DNA of 64,000 nt from Balanoglossus misakiensis (Eukaryota > Hemichordata). The stretch spans positions 3,596,001 through 3,660,000 of the forward strand of contig CM082580.2 in the NCBI GenBank assembly GCA_040954595.2, in the 5' to 3' direction. Of the stretch, positions 1-11,955 are shown piece by piece; position 1 is the first letter of the stretch, and every line of letters starts with the position of its first letter. Both the position numbers and the translations under genes were made by a program. Below the pieces are notes generated by a model. That model ran no database searches. It was not told the origin of the DNA and worked only from the letters and a program-made list of their open reading frames with translations.

Positions 1-2423
1 TCTTTGACAATGTTTTAGATATGGGAACGATGAGAGTTTACATCATGGAATCAGAAAACTCGGACACACGAATACAAATATGGGAGATGACAGGGGACAA
101 AGGCGATAATTGGAAAGAAGCCAGGATTTCAATTAGCATGAATGTAGAGTTCCAAATTGCAATCGAAGGCATCGTTGGCAATGGCGAAAAGAGCAATATG
201 GCCTTTGATGACACTGAGATGTTCTACGGCCCCTGCGACCGTAAGTAGTATTACCGTCTACAGGGTGTTTATTTTGGGGCTTTCATTTCCGTCCGATATT
301 TGCAATGTCCTTTTGACCGCACAGTAGACGATACATTTGAAAGAACACGTAAACATTAGAGAAGGTGATACATACAACATTGGCCGAATCACTTCAAATA
401 AGTGGATGCGTTGGTATTCGACCGCAAACTACCACTATTGGATATTTTATGATGACTGCATCTTCACTTCGGGTGTGTGATATATCAGGTCTGAAATGTT
501 CAGTATCAGCTTGTAACACAACTCTTTCCAACTTTCAGAATATGTACCGCCTAATTATCCTTCAGGCTCCGATACAAGTAAGTCTTACGTAATTTGCTAT
601 CTTTTACATTCTCACTCGGGACCTCATCCAATATTATGTTAATTATTGTCCATCAAAATTTTTTGTGATAATTATAGCCACCTACCGCTGATGTAAATTT
701 CATGGAAATATTCAACAAACTTTTCTTTCTCTTTGTGATCATTTTTGTTTAATTGTAGCAATATCACTCTCCTTTCAGACACCGGTGCTATTATCTTCAC
801 TGCTATTGTTCTGACATTGTTGGTGCTTGGTATCCTTGGTGCTGTTTGGTATTACTACAGGAAGAAGCAAGCAAAGCCTATGGTACCAACAATGCGTATG
901 CCGTCTATGAATACAATGAGTGCTTGGTAGGTCAAACCAAAACAACATGATTTATAAGATACAAACATACAAGTCACCATGACCTTTGGAGAGGTTCCAA
1001 CCATATCTCGTGACTGTCAACAGTTATGTAGCATTTGCTGAAAGTTGCACGATTTTGTTCTAGGTGCATCCTAACCTTTTCAGTTGCACTATGATGGGAA
1101 ATATTTCTGACAACAAAGCAAAAAAATAATCTTTGTATTAGCAGTTTTAATGTTATCATTCCATCATGTCACTTTTGCGAGAAAATGTAGGTAACACCCC
1201 GAATGATATCCCGATACTTTGCTGTTTCTGTAGGTTCCAGAAATCCTCATCAAATGCGCCAAGTTCAATGGACAATCCAGCATATGACGAAACACCGAGT
1301 GTGAGTATACATCAGTGTTTTTTGCTGCCATACCCATCACTGTGTGTCGGTATCCTTTCATTAAGGATGTACGCGCAGAACATAAACCTGAACACAGCGC
1401 GCACCCGTCTTTTTCCCATAGGATTACATTGATAATTGCTAGAAAACATGCTTCTACTATTATCATTTTCACGAAATTTTACACATAGCTCAGTCCAGTT
1501 AATATAAATTCATTGGTCAAATAAAATATAGGGTCACCGCGCTCTATTTTGAGATAAATTGCGTTAAACATTTTGTCCATAGACAAACCATTGGTGAAAA
1601 ATGCTGAGTCAGCAGTTTTCTTCTATTATTAAACCCATATTCGCGATTTACTTGTTTTCTGTGCTTCTTTCGTCCCAAAACGTCACCTCGTATCAGGTCA
1701 ATCGCCTGGGTCAACTCCCCTCCTCCACACACACTTGCCAATAGACTACGTGTCTTCCCTCTACTGTCTATGCTTACAGTCGCCCTAATGCAAGCGCGAT
1801 CATAGCTGTGGTACGCAGCTGTACCGTTGGGGTGGGTAATCAACCCCCCCCCCCCCCCACAACGGTACAGCTGCGTACCACAGCTGGCGCGATCAGTACA
1901 ACTGCCACTTGTATCACGTTGTGTGATGCTGCTGGTTGGTACATGCAATGTCATGCAATGTCAATACCAAGCACATACTTACGCCATTATAACATGTGTA
2001 AAGAGCGGGGGTGTACCAAGACCACCACATAGCAACAGTCAGTGGTCATCCCATAGCTATGGTTATGCTTACTGCTAACAATGACACGCAGTGACGTCAT
2101 CAAGTGTCAATCCAATGGAGATGACTCTGCCTAGTTTCGTTCCGGTCGCTGTATGTCACGCCCATGCACCCCGAACAAAAAAAAAATCAAAATCAGTTAG
2201 AATTTCGACATTGTAAAAGTTGCAATAGAAGACGGGGGAAGCTGTGTCATATGCAACGGAACATATCTGCTACAAACAATTTACGTAGACGTTTCTCAAG
2301 TTCAATCCGTCACTTTCTCAACATCAGATTAATTAATTAATGTCCTGTTTTCAATATGTTTATTTTCAGGTCACAACTACAAAGGACACTGCTGGGTTAT
2401 ACGCGGTCAGTCCAGAAGTCTAA
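1..2423 (+). CDS. MAM-domain single-pass receptor, 3' end (5 exons in window)
   Basis: Exons 1-240 (continues upstream), 539-577, 779-926, 1234-1300 and 2370-2423 join in frame through GT-AG introns and end at TAA 2421-2423, giving 181 residues. Exon 1 is the second half of a MAM domain (GTMRVYI, then IAIEGIVGNGEKSNMAFDD, closing Cys in YGPC). A 39-nt linker exon follows. The third exon starts with a hydrophobic run (TGAIIFTAIVLTLLVLGILG) and then basic YYYRKK, giving a type I topology. The tail has MDNPAYDE, an NPxY-type sorting or adaptor motif, and ends LYAVSPEV. MAM domains are extracellular adhesion or oligomerisation modules; the ligand is unknown. Phases 1,1,2,0 match the receptors at 13451 and 28746. 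Another terminal exon is possible because GTCAGT at 2406 could act as a donor. Confidence 0.88.
1804..1885. repeat. Perfect 26-bp inverted repeat around a C-tract
   Basis: Arms 1804-1829 and 1860-1885 are exact reverse complements (AGCTGTGGTACGCAGCTGTA continuing into CCGTTG). They enclose a 30-nt loop containing 15 consecutive C. The repeat lies in the last intron of the preceding receptor gene and would form a strong hairpin in RNA or DNA. Confidence 0.9.
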
Positions 2424-3396
2424 ATTTTATATTCTTTAACGATTTTAGTCAACTCGTTCCATGTTGTCATTTCACTGCGTCATTAAATATTCATCTGAAC
2501 TTTTGCTGCTTTCATAAAATGTAATCTCTTTATCTTTCACTTATTTCTTTTATGCTTTAGTTCAATCTAATCCAGTTCATTCCAACTCTTCTAAAGAAAA
2601 CGTTTATTTTTCTTCGGAAACACTGGATGCATGCAAGTAGTTACTTGCGTTGTACACTCAAATGCGATAACAAACCGTTATCTCTCAACAAAATGGTTTT
2701 ATCAGATGTAAAAGAACCGTCCACATAGAAGACCATATTCTTATAAGAACGCGTATCTATCACTATGTCCAAAGGAAGCTTCCTCGTTGAATAACAATCA
2801 CTGCACATACATGTAAAACAACAATTTACACACACTTCAAAGATTAGACCACCAGGCATTGGAGTACATATAGGAAGTATATCTGGAACGTACGTTGAGG
2901 ATAGAGCAGTAAGCGTTGTACCACAGACAAATGTCTGTGGTTGTACATTTTATTTGGATTGGTCACGTGGAGAGTTGATCGTAAAAGCTTGGCAGCTAAA
3001 GGTTTAAGCTTCTTATTTGTAAGTAATGCCAATTACTAGTATAATACAACTCTGATTGTCATGAACTGTAGTGATATCGTATGGCAATAACTGGAGTATT
3101 CTTCCCGCTACCATGGTTACAATCAATTTAATCAAAACAGTAATATTAGAATTGTAAAACACGCGTGTTCAGCTTCTATTTATCGCAGTATTGGGAGCTT
3201 TCAAGTTTCAATGTGGTTGTCTGGAAGTAAAATCGCAATTTTAAAGTTTGTCTTGTTTTTGAGGGTGTCTTCCAGTGTCGTTTCTGTCTTGTAACGCCAT
3301 CTTCGTGATCTGTTTGTGTTCGTGCTGTGGCTCCTTATAAACAGCTTTTAACAGAAATAATGACATTAAATAAATTAAAACTGGTTTTTCGTTTGA
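2424..3396. other. Intergenic, no gene seen
   Basis: AT-rich sequence after the receptor stop. I see no splice-flanked coding segment or clear repeat. Confidence 0.6.
2482..2487 (+). terminator. Possible ATTAAA poly(A) signal
   Basis: ATTAAA lies about 60 nt after the stop codon at 2423. It is the nearest poly(A)-like hexamer; no other support is visible. Confidence 0.3.
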
Positions 3397-3756
3397 CATT
3401 CTGACACCACTCACGGCGAATGTAAGAGCAACTTCGAAACTTATTCAGTCTACAGACAACCCTAACATGACAATGTCCACTGTGCTTCCCCGGCCAATCT
3501 CTGCAAAACCGTCGACCAAAACTGTCCACACATCCGTTGTAAATGTCCAACAGGCGACTGTGGAGAATCAGGTCGACACAACTGTTGCTAGGGGTGGTCA
3601 TGGTTTCACGCCAAACACAGAGGTAATGGTGTGTCTGTGGTGTTTCTTGTTCCCTCACGTGACCTCGCATGTAATGCGCGCAGTCGAACCAACTGTACCA
3701 AGGGGAGCTATGACGACGCGTACTTCGACAAAGGCACAGATACAGTATGGTCTTAA
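3397..3756 (+). pseudogene. Possible decayed Cys-rich coding segment
   Basis: This block is richer in GC than its surroundings. One + frame reads as a Cys-rich secreted-type sequence (HIRCKCPTGDCGESG, then NCC, later TNCTKGSYDDAYFDKGTDTV) but is broken by TAA at 3463 and TAG inside the block, and ends at TAA 3754. A second + frame (3449-3622, phase 0-0, CAG acceptor and GTAATG donor) is open for 58 codons, and the - strand is open for 111 codons over 3335-3670. I do not recognise a family; it may be a pseudogene or an alternative exon of the upstream receptor. Confidence 0.25.
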
Positions 3757-5944
3757 GTTATAAATACTCAGGCATAGTTCTCACTAATACAATTGCTATA
3801 CAATCACAAATACATCTTCATTTGGACTTTTATCAGTTAACTAAGACATTTTGTAACTAGAGGAACGGGTCACCGATAAATAAACCAAGACAAATTGATT
3901 AATCATTGTACATTTATCTGCTTTTCTCGTTCATATATATGTCATTTCATGTCGCCATAGTAACGATTGGGTATACTCTCCATGACATCCAACGGAACAC
4001 TTATTTTGATAAAAATTGTCCTTTACAGAAAGAAGGATCCGTAGCATAAACAGGCGAATCTTCAATGGAGAAAAAAAAACACGTTGACATCAAGAAGTCT
4101 CCTGAAGTATAAAGAAAAATTCATCAAAGGGCATAGTGCTCACTCACTATACGTACAATTTTCAATACTGAGTCAACAAACAGTATATTGAACCTTGGGG
4201 GTTTTAGGGTGTATTTTTATGAATTAAGTCTTTAATGTGTTCTGCTTTCTTTGTGAGTCACATTCCTGTATTGATCAGACATGTCATGTTTTCTATTTGT
4301 TTAACTAAATTTATAAAATTTCGAGCAGCCGAGTCCTATTTAAACAAATGCTGATTAATAACACATTCAGTCCAAACGTGCCAGACTTACAATTTGCATA
4401 TTTACCCATTTACGTAGTACATAGACATGCCTACACATAGCCACTTTAGTAATTAATAAGAGATCCACTCTACCAGTATTATTGCATTAATTGTAGCTGG
4501 GGATTTCATCTTCCCATATGTATGTATTAGAATGTCCTTCTGAATGTAATCCATTGTAAAAAGAATTCTTGTATTTTTGTAAGTTTGATGAACTTTAATG
4601 ACACGTGTTGGAGAAATTTTCTATCTACATGTATCATGTAAATCGAGGCATTTAGAGCAAATAAATGATTTTGTAGAATTAGTGTATAGACTAGTTTTGT
4701 TCCGTTCGTGGAATATTGGACATCAGACACCATTTCATACATACGGACCAATTTTTTTCATACCTCATAAAAATTATTAACATTTTCATAAAATACCGCA
4801 TTGTAAACTTTATATCAGAAAACTCTCTAAAACTATTAAAGCTTGTTGGTGGTCTTAGTTGGCAATATTTCAGAGGTTTAACACAGCACGCAACTCATAT
4901 CAGATGAATTGTAATCCAATCTTAAGGATGTACACACAGACAAAGTGTTTGTGTTCAAGCGTTTGAATTATTAAAATTCTTAAACTAGTGTTTTCCTTCA
5001 ACGGATGAGTTCAGCATATTGCCGGCTGTCACCAAGCAACCCTTCAGTCGATCATCGATATACGATTTATGGATTTCCGAACTCAGAATGCTCTTTTTGG
5101 AGTAACAATTTCCCCAAACCCGAGTCATGAGTGAGTTGTTTCGAAAAAATGGCAACCGCAGACTTTGAAACCATTCTGCAGCTAATCGTCCTATACCTAC
5201 AGAGTGTCACCGATGACAGCGCCATCATCGTATGCGCCTGAAGTACTCCCTGAAGTATGGACACAAAGGGACGACGATTCAGATATTTTAAATTTTCACA
5301 TTGTCCCAGATTCATATCCGACAAGATCGCCAAAATTTGTTTTGCAGTCTTTCCAAAACCCTGCCGATCGATATTTGACCTGCTCTTTGTAAAATCGTTG
5401 TTTTAGCTTTGATAACCGACCTACAGTTTAACGGATGATGATAAGGGGCGATGGATCTCGATAGCATCATATGGACGGATATCATGTTTTTATGTAGACT
5501 CTGTACAGATAGTCGAACTCTGGTTGCCTGAATTCCTGCCATATCGCGTTTGAATGAGGATCAGAAGTCATGATGTCAGTGTCCTCTTTCTTTTTTCGGT
5601 GATTTCTCAATCCAATTCGTTCAAGTGTAGTATACGGCTTGCATAAATTAAAACAGACTGTCAACCAAACACAACGATGTATTTGTGGCCATGTAATGTT
5701 AGCTGTTTTTACAGCTAAAGGCTGGGTGTCGTCCCGTCAACGGTATGGCGCAAAGTGTCAATTCATGTTACACTGTATAGTAAACAGTGCGTCGTTACTT
5801 TTTAACACATCTCCAATTTACGTTGATAAAATGTTTTGGTTGACACGGCCTCCCTGAACAATGCCGATTGTGTATTTATAAATAGAAAAGTCGCGCCACA
5901 TGTGCAGTTCAGAAAAATAAAGATAAACAGGACACAGACAACGT
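3757..5944. other. Intergenic, no gene seen
   Basis: AT-rich; short open frames only, without matched splice sites or recognisable motifs. A motif beginning TTAAGGATGTAC occurs near 4922 and also near 1361. Confidence 0.6.
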
Positions 5945-6030
5945 AAGGCCGAGTTACACGAGGCAACTCGGTAGGCAACTAGACGCGCAACCCGAGTTGC
6001 CTGCCGAGTTGCCTCGTGTAACTCGGCCTT
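5945..6030. repeat. Palindromic MITE-like hairpin
   Basis: AAGGCCGAGTTACACGAGGC at the left end reappears as its reverse complement at the right end. An inner repeated GAGTTGCCT/AGGCAACTC core folds back on itself, so nearly the whole 86 bp is self-complementary. No coding capacity; probably a non-autonomous fold-back element. Confidence 0.85.
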
Positions 6031-6955
6031 TATGACGACACTGTATTCCAAATCATCTAAGGGTACCGAGAAAGTATAAAATGAAAGCAAACCAGGCCTC
6101 ATTATCATTACCACTCATGGTAAGCAAATTATTAGGTCTAAGAAAGAAATGGGAGATGACAATAACAACAGGACCGACCACCTTGAACCACTTCTTAGTG
6201 ACAGTACCAGGTGTGCAGAATTCATAAGCGCAACGTGATAGCTTGTTACTCTTGTCAAGACTAATCCAAAGGGACAAATTTTTCATCCAATTAAACCACT
6301 AACGTTACTTATTAAGGTAGGAACTTTGTCATTCATCATCTGAGTTACAGATGTGTAATACACATCCACTATAGAACTTGTTGAAAATTTAAACAAGCAA
6401 CTGTCCCTGTCTCGTCTTTGTGGATGTGAATATTTGTCAAACGCAGTGTTGATACCAGCCCCGGTTCCAATATACAGTAGACATAACAGATCTTCGAGGG
6501 CCTTTGGTAAAATATGTCACAGTAAATAGAACGTATGTTTTAAACAATATTGTAAACATAATATTTATTCATTGCGGTAATTTATGTAGTCTTATCAATC
6601 CACGCTTTTTTCCGAGGCTTTTGTCATTCCAAGCATTTAGGTGGCCAAATCGTATCTATTCTCTTGTGGATGAAGTCGCCGTACAAGACGACCTCTATCG
6701 TTAGATTTTATGAAGTCAGTCAGTCTGCACCCTGTGGTCTGCACTTGTATTGGCATGCCATAGCGCCCCCAAGTGACGAAGTTGGAGGACGTTCACTCAC
6801 ATTAACGTAGTCTTGGTGATTTCAAGTCAGTTTAACAGACTTTACAAGAAAACCTCGAAAAACAAATGTGGCGTGTACCGCATACACTTAGCTTCTGGAC
6901 TGTAGTTCGCGTGAACATGATACAAGATACGACAGAGAAGTGAAATCAACGGAAA
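6031..6955. other. Intergenic, no gene seen
   Basis: No recognisable coding segment. The right end may contain decayed retroelement sequence continuous with the integrase remnant. Confidence 0.5.
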
Positions 6956-7860
6956 ATGAGCAGCTTCAGTGGCGTGTTACATAATTATTGGTATGCGATG
7001 GGAAAAGCGTCTAAAAATGAGAAATTTATTCGGCTATCACGGCATGGTCACCAGGGGGTCAGTCGGACGTCGGAGACTATACGGTTGCGATACTTTTGGA
7101 AGAACACGATTAAAGACGTCACTGATTACTTAAACTCATGCGTACAATAAGTTGCCTTTCGGGAAAGCGCGGTACACGCGGCAACGCCCCTTTACTTCCA
7201 ATCCCTGTAGCTTCGGTTATGCAACGAATGGGCGTCGATTTCTTAGGTCCCTTGAAACAAACGAAGCGAGGTAATAAATATATACTGGTGTTTACCGAGT
7301 ACCTGACTAAATTTAGTTTAGCGTTTGCAACGGCAGATATGGAGGCTGCGACTGTAGCAAGAATTATGTTTGAACAGGTCCTTTGTTTATTCGGTTTCCC
7401 TAGCATTTTAATTTCGGATCAAGGATCGGCATTCATGTCTCAGATAGTACGGGCAATTTGCCGATACTTTGAAATTACAATAAAAGACAACCAACCCTTA
7501 CCATCCACGCACAAATAGAATGTATGAGAGACAGAATTCCAGTATTTTGAGCATGTTGTCCATGTGTATTTCAGAAAGAGAGGATGATTGGGATATGTAT
7601 TTGGCCTCCGTGATGTTTGCATATCGAGTCCACACGAGAGCACTGGAATCAGCCCTTTTCGAGTCATGTTCGGTAGCGAAGTTCGACTTCCAATTGACGT
7701 AGAAATCTTGCCACAGCCAGGGAAATCGCGAAATATCGATTTCCATTTGGAAGACTTGGCTCAGAAAAGAAACGTAGCGGTCGGTCTAGCTTACGAGAAT
7801 ATAGAATGTACAAACCGCGATGAAGGACAGATCGGAAAGAAAAGAACATCGTAAAGTTCA
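6956..7860 (+). pseudogene. Ty3/Gypsy integrase remnant, frameshifted
   Basis: Reading frames shift at least three times. 6956-7150 holds the end of the H2C2 zinc-binding region (GHQG, then IRLRYFWKNTIKDV and NSC). 7138-7518 holds the catalytic core with MGVDFLGP (first Asp) and SDQGSAF (second Asp). The YHP-type block with the catalytic Glu (YERQN) follows in another frame near 7510-7540. The HESTG-SPF-MFG-RLPID block lies within 7588-7854. A family integrase is one continuous polypeptide, so this copy is dead. It is in the same orientation as the envelope-like frames downstream. Confidence 0.9.
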
Positions 7861-8880
7861 AAGTAGGCGTTACTGTCCAGCCGTGACAGTCCCAAGTTTG
7901 CTCATAAATACGGGGGACTATAAAGAATTAGTGCCCAGGTGCACGTGTCCCAGGTATATATTACCGTTCAAAATATATCGATGATGGAAAACCGTATTCG
8001 AATGTCGTTCATGTGAACAGAGTAAAGTTCGCAAACTTACGCCCTGAGCGACTTTTGGAGTCACAATCACCCCAGTGGGTCTATAGCGTGGATGAAAGCG
8101 AATCAGACATCGACGTGGGCAACGCGCCCGAAAGACAAAACCAGATTGATTATCATTTGGATTCAGACACCGACGGACATTTATTATAGCGTCAGCGAAT
8201 CACCCGAGGAAATTACTGAACGATACCCAGATAGAAAGAATGCGGAGACGCTGCGCAATTCGTAAGCGCGCCGAGAAAAGGTTAAGTCAGAAGTGAAATA
8301 CACACAACGGAGATAGTGAATGCTCAGATTGGGATAAAGACAGGTATTTTGGCATCGAGAAGATTGAGAAATGTACTACCGTAATGGAAGAGTAGAAAAC
8401 TAAAATGGCGTGGTTACGATTCTAAACATGTTACTTGGCCTTGGAAACTTGAGTTTGAAGTCCGACCATGTACCGATTACAGGGACGCCGACTCGTAAAA
8501 TTCGGCAAATATGAAAAAGAAACTTCACTGTCGTAAAGATTAATTTCTATTGTCAATATGATTCTCGTTTAAGTTGCGAGTAATCAAACATAGCTTGATC
8601 CCTATGTTCATAGCCCGTTATTTACTCTACCCTCTTCTCTTGCGTAAGTTTAGCGGCTAGATGCCCTTTTACTGATAAAAAAATCGCGTTTAGGTTAATA
8701 ACACCCTGAGAAAAGTAAATCGTACTACATGTATATTGAAAATTTGCATTTTAGTGTTCGCGAGTAAACCTAGCCAGTCAAACTTGCACCAGTATCAGGT
8801 ACGGCATGATGACAAGCGTAGCCTCCTGAGATATTCCTCCATCTTGGCTTTCATCGTTGATGGGGTCAACGCCTTGCTAG
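7861..8880. other. Eroded internal retroelement sequence
   Basis: Lies between integrase remnants and envelope-like frames. No long open frame or recognisable motif, but position and orientation suggest it was the integrase tail and spacer. Confidence 0.4.
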
Positions 8881-8887
8881 TCTAGCA

Positions 8888-8935
8888 TCTAGCCGTATTT
8901 TGTCAGCTTTGAAAAGCTGACAATATTCGGTTATA
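8888..8935. mobile_element. Diverged copy of a CTAGCCGTATTTT hairpin element
   Basis: Left arm CTAGCCGTATTTTGTCAGCT pairs with the right arm AGCTGACAATATTCGGTTATAG through a very short loop. The same terminal sequence forms the arms of the 100-bp element at 11856-11955, so the two are members of one family. No clear target-site duplication is seen here. Confidence 0.6.
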
Positions 8936-9017
8936 GACAAGACTAACCCTAGCTATTAATATTGGCAATCATGTAGGTGCTATATCATTTGGGACTAATG
9001 ATATACTGTTAATCAAA

Positions 9018-9572
9018 ATGGGTGTATCCGTTAACCGAGTCCCTAACGCTGAATTTTGTGTGTGTTCGTGCAGGTTTGTCAATTTTGATTTGCAGAGCGA
9101 CCGAAATACCCTTTATGTGCGTATGCCTTGTTCCAGGGTCGTCATGACGATGTCCTTCGATTATGTAACCCACAACTGTATAGTTATGCGTTCCTATGAA
9201 CTTCCAGTTGCTCAAGTTATTCAAGGTTCACAAGTATTGTTGCAAGGTCTTTATGTCTCTTGGAATATATCCTGTCCATTCAAACCACCGAAAACAATTT
9301 CAGGTTGTACGTTTTGGCTTATTGCAGTCCCTTGTGGGTGTGTTATAACTTCCGACTGCTATTACATCGATACATTGGGTATCGATTGCCAACCACATGA
9401 ATTGGAGTATGTGCATAAGATGAACTTCCCATTTTTGTTGAGCTTGTATAATGACATCTTTCTTTTCCCTTCATACAATTATTCTTCTGATGCCCCATGG
9501 TCTATCGAATTACTTGATGTAGATGTCGTTGAAGGTCGATGGTCTCGTGCGTTAAACCGTGATAAAGGGTAA
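9018..9572 (+). CDS. Envelope-like ectodomain reading frame (retroelement)
   Basis: 184 codons with several Cys, including the cluster CTFWLIAVPCGCVITSDCYY, and N-glycosylation sequons (NIS, NYSS). It ends at TAA 9570-9572, and the next ATG at 9573 is in the same register, so together they would be one membrane protein split by a stop. Position after an integrase points to an envelope-like third gene. There is no signal peptide at the listed ATG, so the true 5' end is upstream or lost. I did not recognise a precise family. Confidence 0.55.
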   Translation: MGVSVNRVPNAEFCVCSCRFVNFDLQSDRNTLYVRMPCSRVVMTMSFDYVTHNCIVMRSYELPVAQVIQGSQVLLQGLYVSWNISCPFKPPKTISGCTFWLIAVPCGCVITSDCYYIDTLGIDCQPHELEYVHKMNFPFLLSLYNDIFLFPSYNYSSDAPWSIELLDVDVVEGRWSRALNRDKG

Positions 9573-10442
9573 ATGTTTGACCTCGATGCTATGGCTGAAA
9601 CGATGAAGAAACATTCACAGGTATTTGTTAATCCCCTGGATCAGTACGCCTATGAGACGTCCCTGTTTGAGAATGCCCCTTGGATAAATAAAGTGTCTAC
9701 GTTCGTGCTCCCTGTGATGACTGTACTATCGATCATAACGTTTATTGTAGCGTTGTATGGTCTGATGCGTGTACAACGGTTATGGTCTAAGTTGACGTCC
9801 CTCGGGTGTCTACCTGTAGCTAAGGCTGATGATCCATATGTGATTCCATGGTCCCGTACGACCACATCGCCCGAGGAACCAACACGGTCGTTAGCTGATA
9901 TCATTTCGGATAGTCATGTGTCCGTATTTGGAATTAGTGTTGGTACGGTTGGTATATGTGTTTTGGCCCTTATTGTGTGTTATTGTTGTTATAAGTGGTT
10001 CCGACGCAGGTCGTCTGGTTCCGCTAGAAATAACACTGAGGATTCTACTCCCCTACGAGAGTCTCAAGGCGAAAGTCTGGTCGTTATGGTTACCGTTGCT
10101 GTCCAGTGGGAACCTGATGTTGTGTCTGTGGGTTGTCAACATACACCAGCTACTGCAGATATTGGTGTAGCTACCCAAAAAGTCACATTCCAAGATGGCC
10201 CGCATCCTGTTCGCCCCCTTGTCTATGACCCTGTTCCTCCCGTTTCACGTCGTTCTCTAGAAACCGTCCTGGCCAGTTTAAATATCGACACCAGGGATTT
10301 TCCTAACATTCCCCCTCCTAGAGTTTCGACTGAGGCCCCTGATATTAATGATAGTCCCAACGAAGAATATCATGATGATCAGGGATTATTACAAACAAGT
10401 AATGATGCCTCTCGATCTCCGACGTACTGGCCAAGGTTTTAA
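9573..10442 (+). CDS. Envelope-like transmembrane/tail reading frame (retroelement)
   Basis: 289 codons, intact. Two hydrophobic stretches: VSTFVLPVMTVLSIITFIVA near residues 42-65 and FGISVGTVGICVLALIVCYC near residues 118-140. The second is followed by basic WFRRRSS and then a long polar, Pro/Ser-rich tail. It begins directly after the TAA of the upstream frame, in the same register. Residues up to about 250 are duplicated in inverted orientation at 10685-11419. The role is inferred from position only. Confidence 0.55.
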   Translation: MFDLDAMAETMKKHSQVFVNPLDQYAYETSLFENAPWINKVSTFVLPVMTVLSIITFIVALYGLMRVQRLWSKLTSLGCLPVAKADDPYVIPWSRTTTSPEEPTRSLADIISDSHVSVFGISVGTVGICVLALIVCYCCYKWFRRRSSGSARNNTEDSTPLRESQGESLVVMVTVAVQWEPDVVSVGCQHTPATADIGVATQKVTFQDGPHPVRPLVYDPVPPVSRRSLETVLASLNIDTRDFPNIPPPRVSTEAPDINDSPNEEYHDDQGLLQTSNDASRSPTYWPRF

Positions 10443-10684
10443 GGGTTTGATCATATGATTATTAATAAATTACGTTGAAAATGTTTCAAGTAGATTTTCC
10501 CGTATGTTACTTTAGTAAATAGAAATGATGTATCTTAGATTTTAGTATTCATATTATTTAGTATTTTATATCCATTTCTAATATTTTATATACGTTATTA
10601 CTATGTTAGCCATTATTTACCCAAACTAACCACTTATTGTATTTTCTTTAATTTCTTGAGATATCTAGATTGTACGAGAATATT

Positions 10685-11419
10685 TTATCTAGGAGGGGGG
10701 ATGTTAGGAAAATCCCTGTTGTCGATATTTAAACTGGCCAGGACGGTTTCTAGAGAACGACGTGAAACGGGAGGAACAGGGTCATAGACAAGGGGGCGAA
10801 CAGGATGCGGGCCATCTTGGAATGTGACTTTTTGGGTAGCTACACCAATATCTGCAGTAGCTGGTGTATGTTGACAACCCACAGACACAACATCAGGTTC
10901 CCACTGGACAGCAACGGTAACCATAACAACCGGACTTTCGCCTTGAGACTCTCGTAGGGGAGTAGAATCCTCAGTGTTATTTCTAGCGGAACCAGACGAC
11001 CTGCATCGGAACCGCTTACCATAACACCTGTAACAACAACAATAACATACAATAAGGGCCAAAAGACACATACCAACCGTACCAACACTAATTCCAAATA
11101 CGGACACATGACTATCCGAAATGATATCAGCTAACGACCGTGTTGGTTCCTCGGGCGACGTGGTCGTACGGGACCATGGAATATAACCGAGGGACGTCAA
11201 CTTAGACCATAACCGTTGTACACGCATCAGACCATACAACGCTACAATAAAAGTTATGATCGACAGTACAGTCATCACAGAGAGCACGAACGTAGACACT
11301 TGATTGATCCACGGGGCATTCTCGAACAGGGACGTCTGATAGGCGTACTGATCCAGGGGATTAACAAAGACCTGGGAATGTTTCTTCATCGTTTCAGCCA
11401 TAGCATCGAGGTCAAACAT
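10685..11419 (-). pseudogene. Inverted duplicate of envelope-like tail frame, truncated
   Basis: 244 codons nearly identical to the frame starting at 9573. It has lost a short segment after the first membrane helix (the CLPVAKADDPYV region) and gained a few residues after the second. It is cut off at the inner end of the duplication, so it lacks the last roughly 40 residues. Confidence 0.85.
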
Positions 11420-11482
11420 TTACCCTTTATCACGGTTTAACGCACGAGACCATCGACCTTCAACGACATCTACATCAAGTAA

Positions 11483-11758
11483 TTAGATAGACCATGGGGC
11501 ATCAGAAGAATAATTGTATGAAGGGAAAAGAAAGGTGTCATTATACAAGCTCAACAAAAAGGGGAAGTTCATCTTATGCACATACTCCAATTCATGAGGT
11601 TGGCAATCGATATCCAATGTATCGATGTAGTAGCAGTCGGAAGTTAAAACACACCCACAAGGCACTGCAATAAAACAAAACGTACAACCTGCAATTCTTT
11701 TCGGTGGTTTGGATGGACAGGATATATTCCAAGAGACATAAAGACCTTGCAGTAACAC
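11483..11758 (-). pseudogene. Inverted duplicate of envelope-like ectodomain, broken
   Basis: Matches the 3' half of the frame at 9018-9572, including the CTFCFIAVPCGC cluster, but is closed by an extra stop after APWSI. The TAA just before the following ATG is also present in this copy. Further 5' sequence is interrupted by the hairpin element at 11856-11955. Confidence 0.85.
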
Positions 11759-11855
11759 TTGGGATCCTAAATAACTTGAGCAACTGGAAGTTCATGGGAA
11801 CGGATGACTAGTTGTGGGTTACATCATGATCGAAGGGCATAGTCTTGACCACCCT

Positions 11856-11955
11856 AGCCTAGTACCTAGCCGTATTTTCTCCGCTTTGCTTCCAAAACTT
11901 GTTAGTTTTGGAAGCAAAGCGGACAAAATACGGCTAGGTAAATGTACTAGGCAAT
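11856..11955. mobile_element. 100-bp hairpin transposon with direct repeats
   Basis: Arms with CCTAGCCGTATTTT and a CCGCTTTGCTTCCAAAACT core pair across a 4-nt loop. It is flanked by GACCACCCT at 11847-11855 and 11956-11964 (10 bp if the preceding T is counted). The left arm of the inverted duplication has a single GACGACCCT copy at the equivalent place (reverse complement near 9134-9150), so it acts as an empty site. A non-autonomous DNA transposon; the 9-10-bp duplication does not settle the superfamily. Confidence 0.88.
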
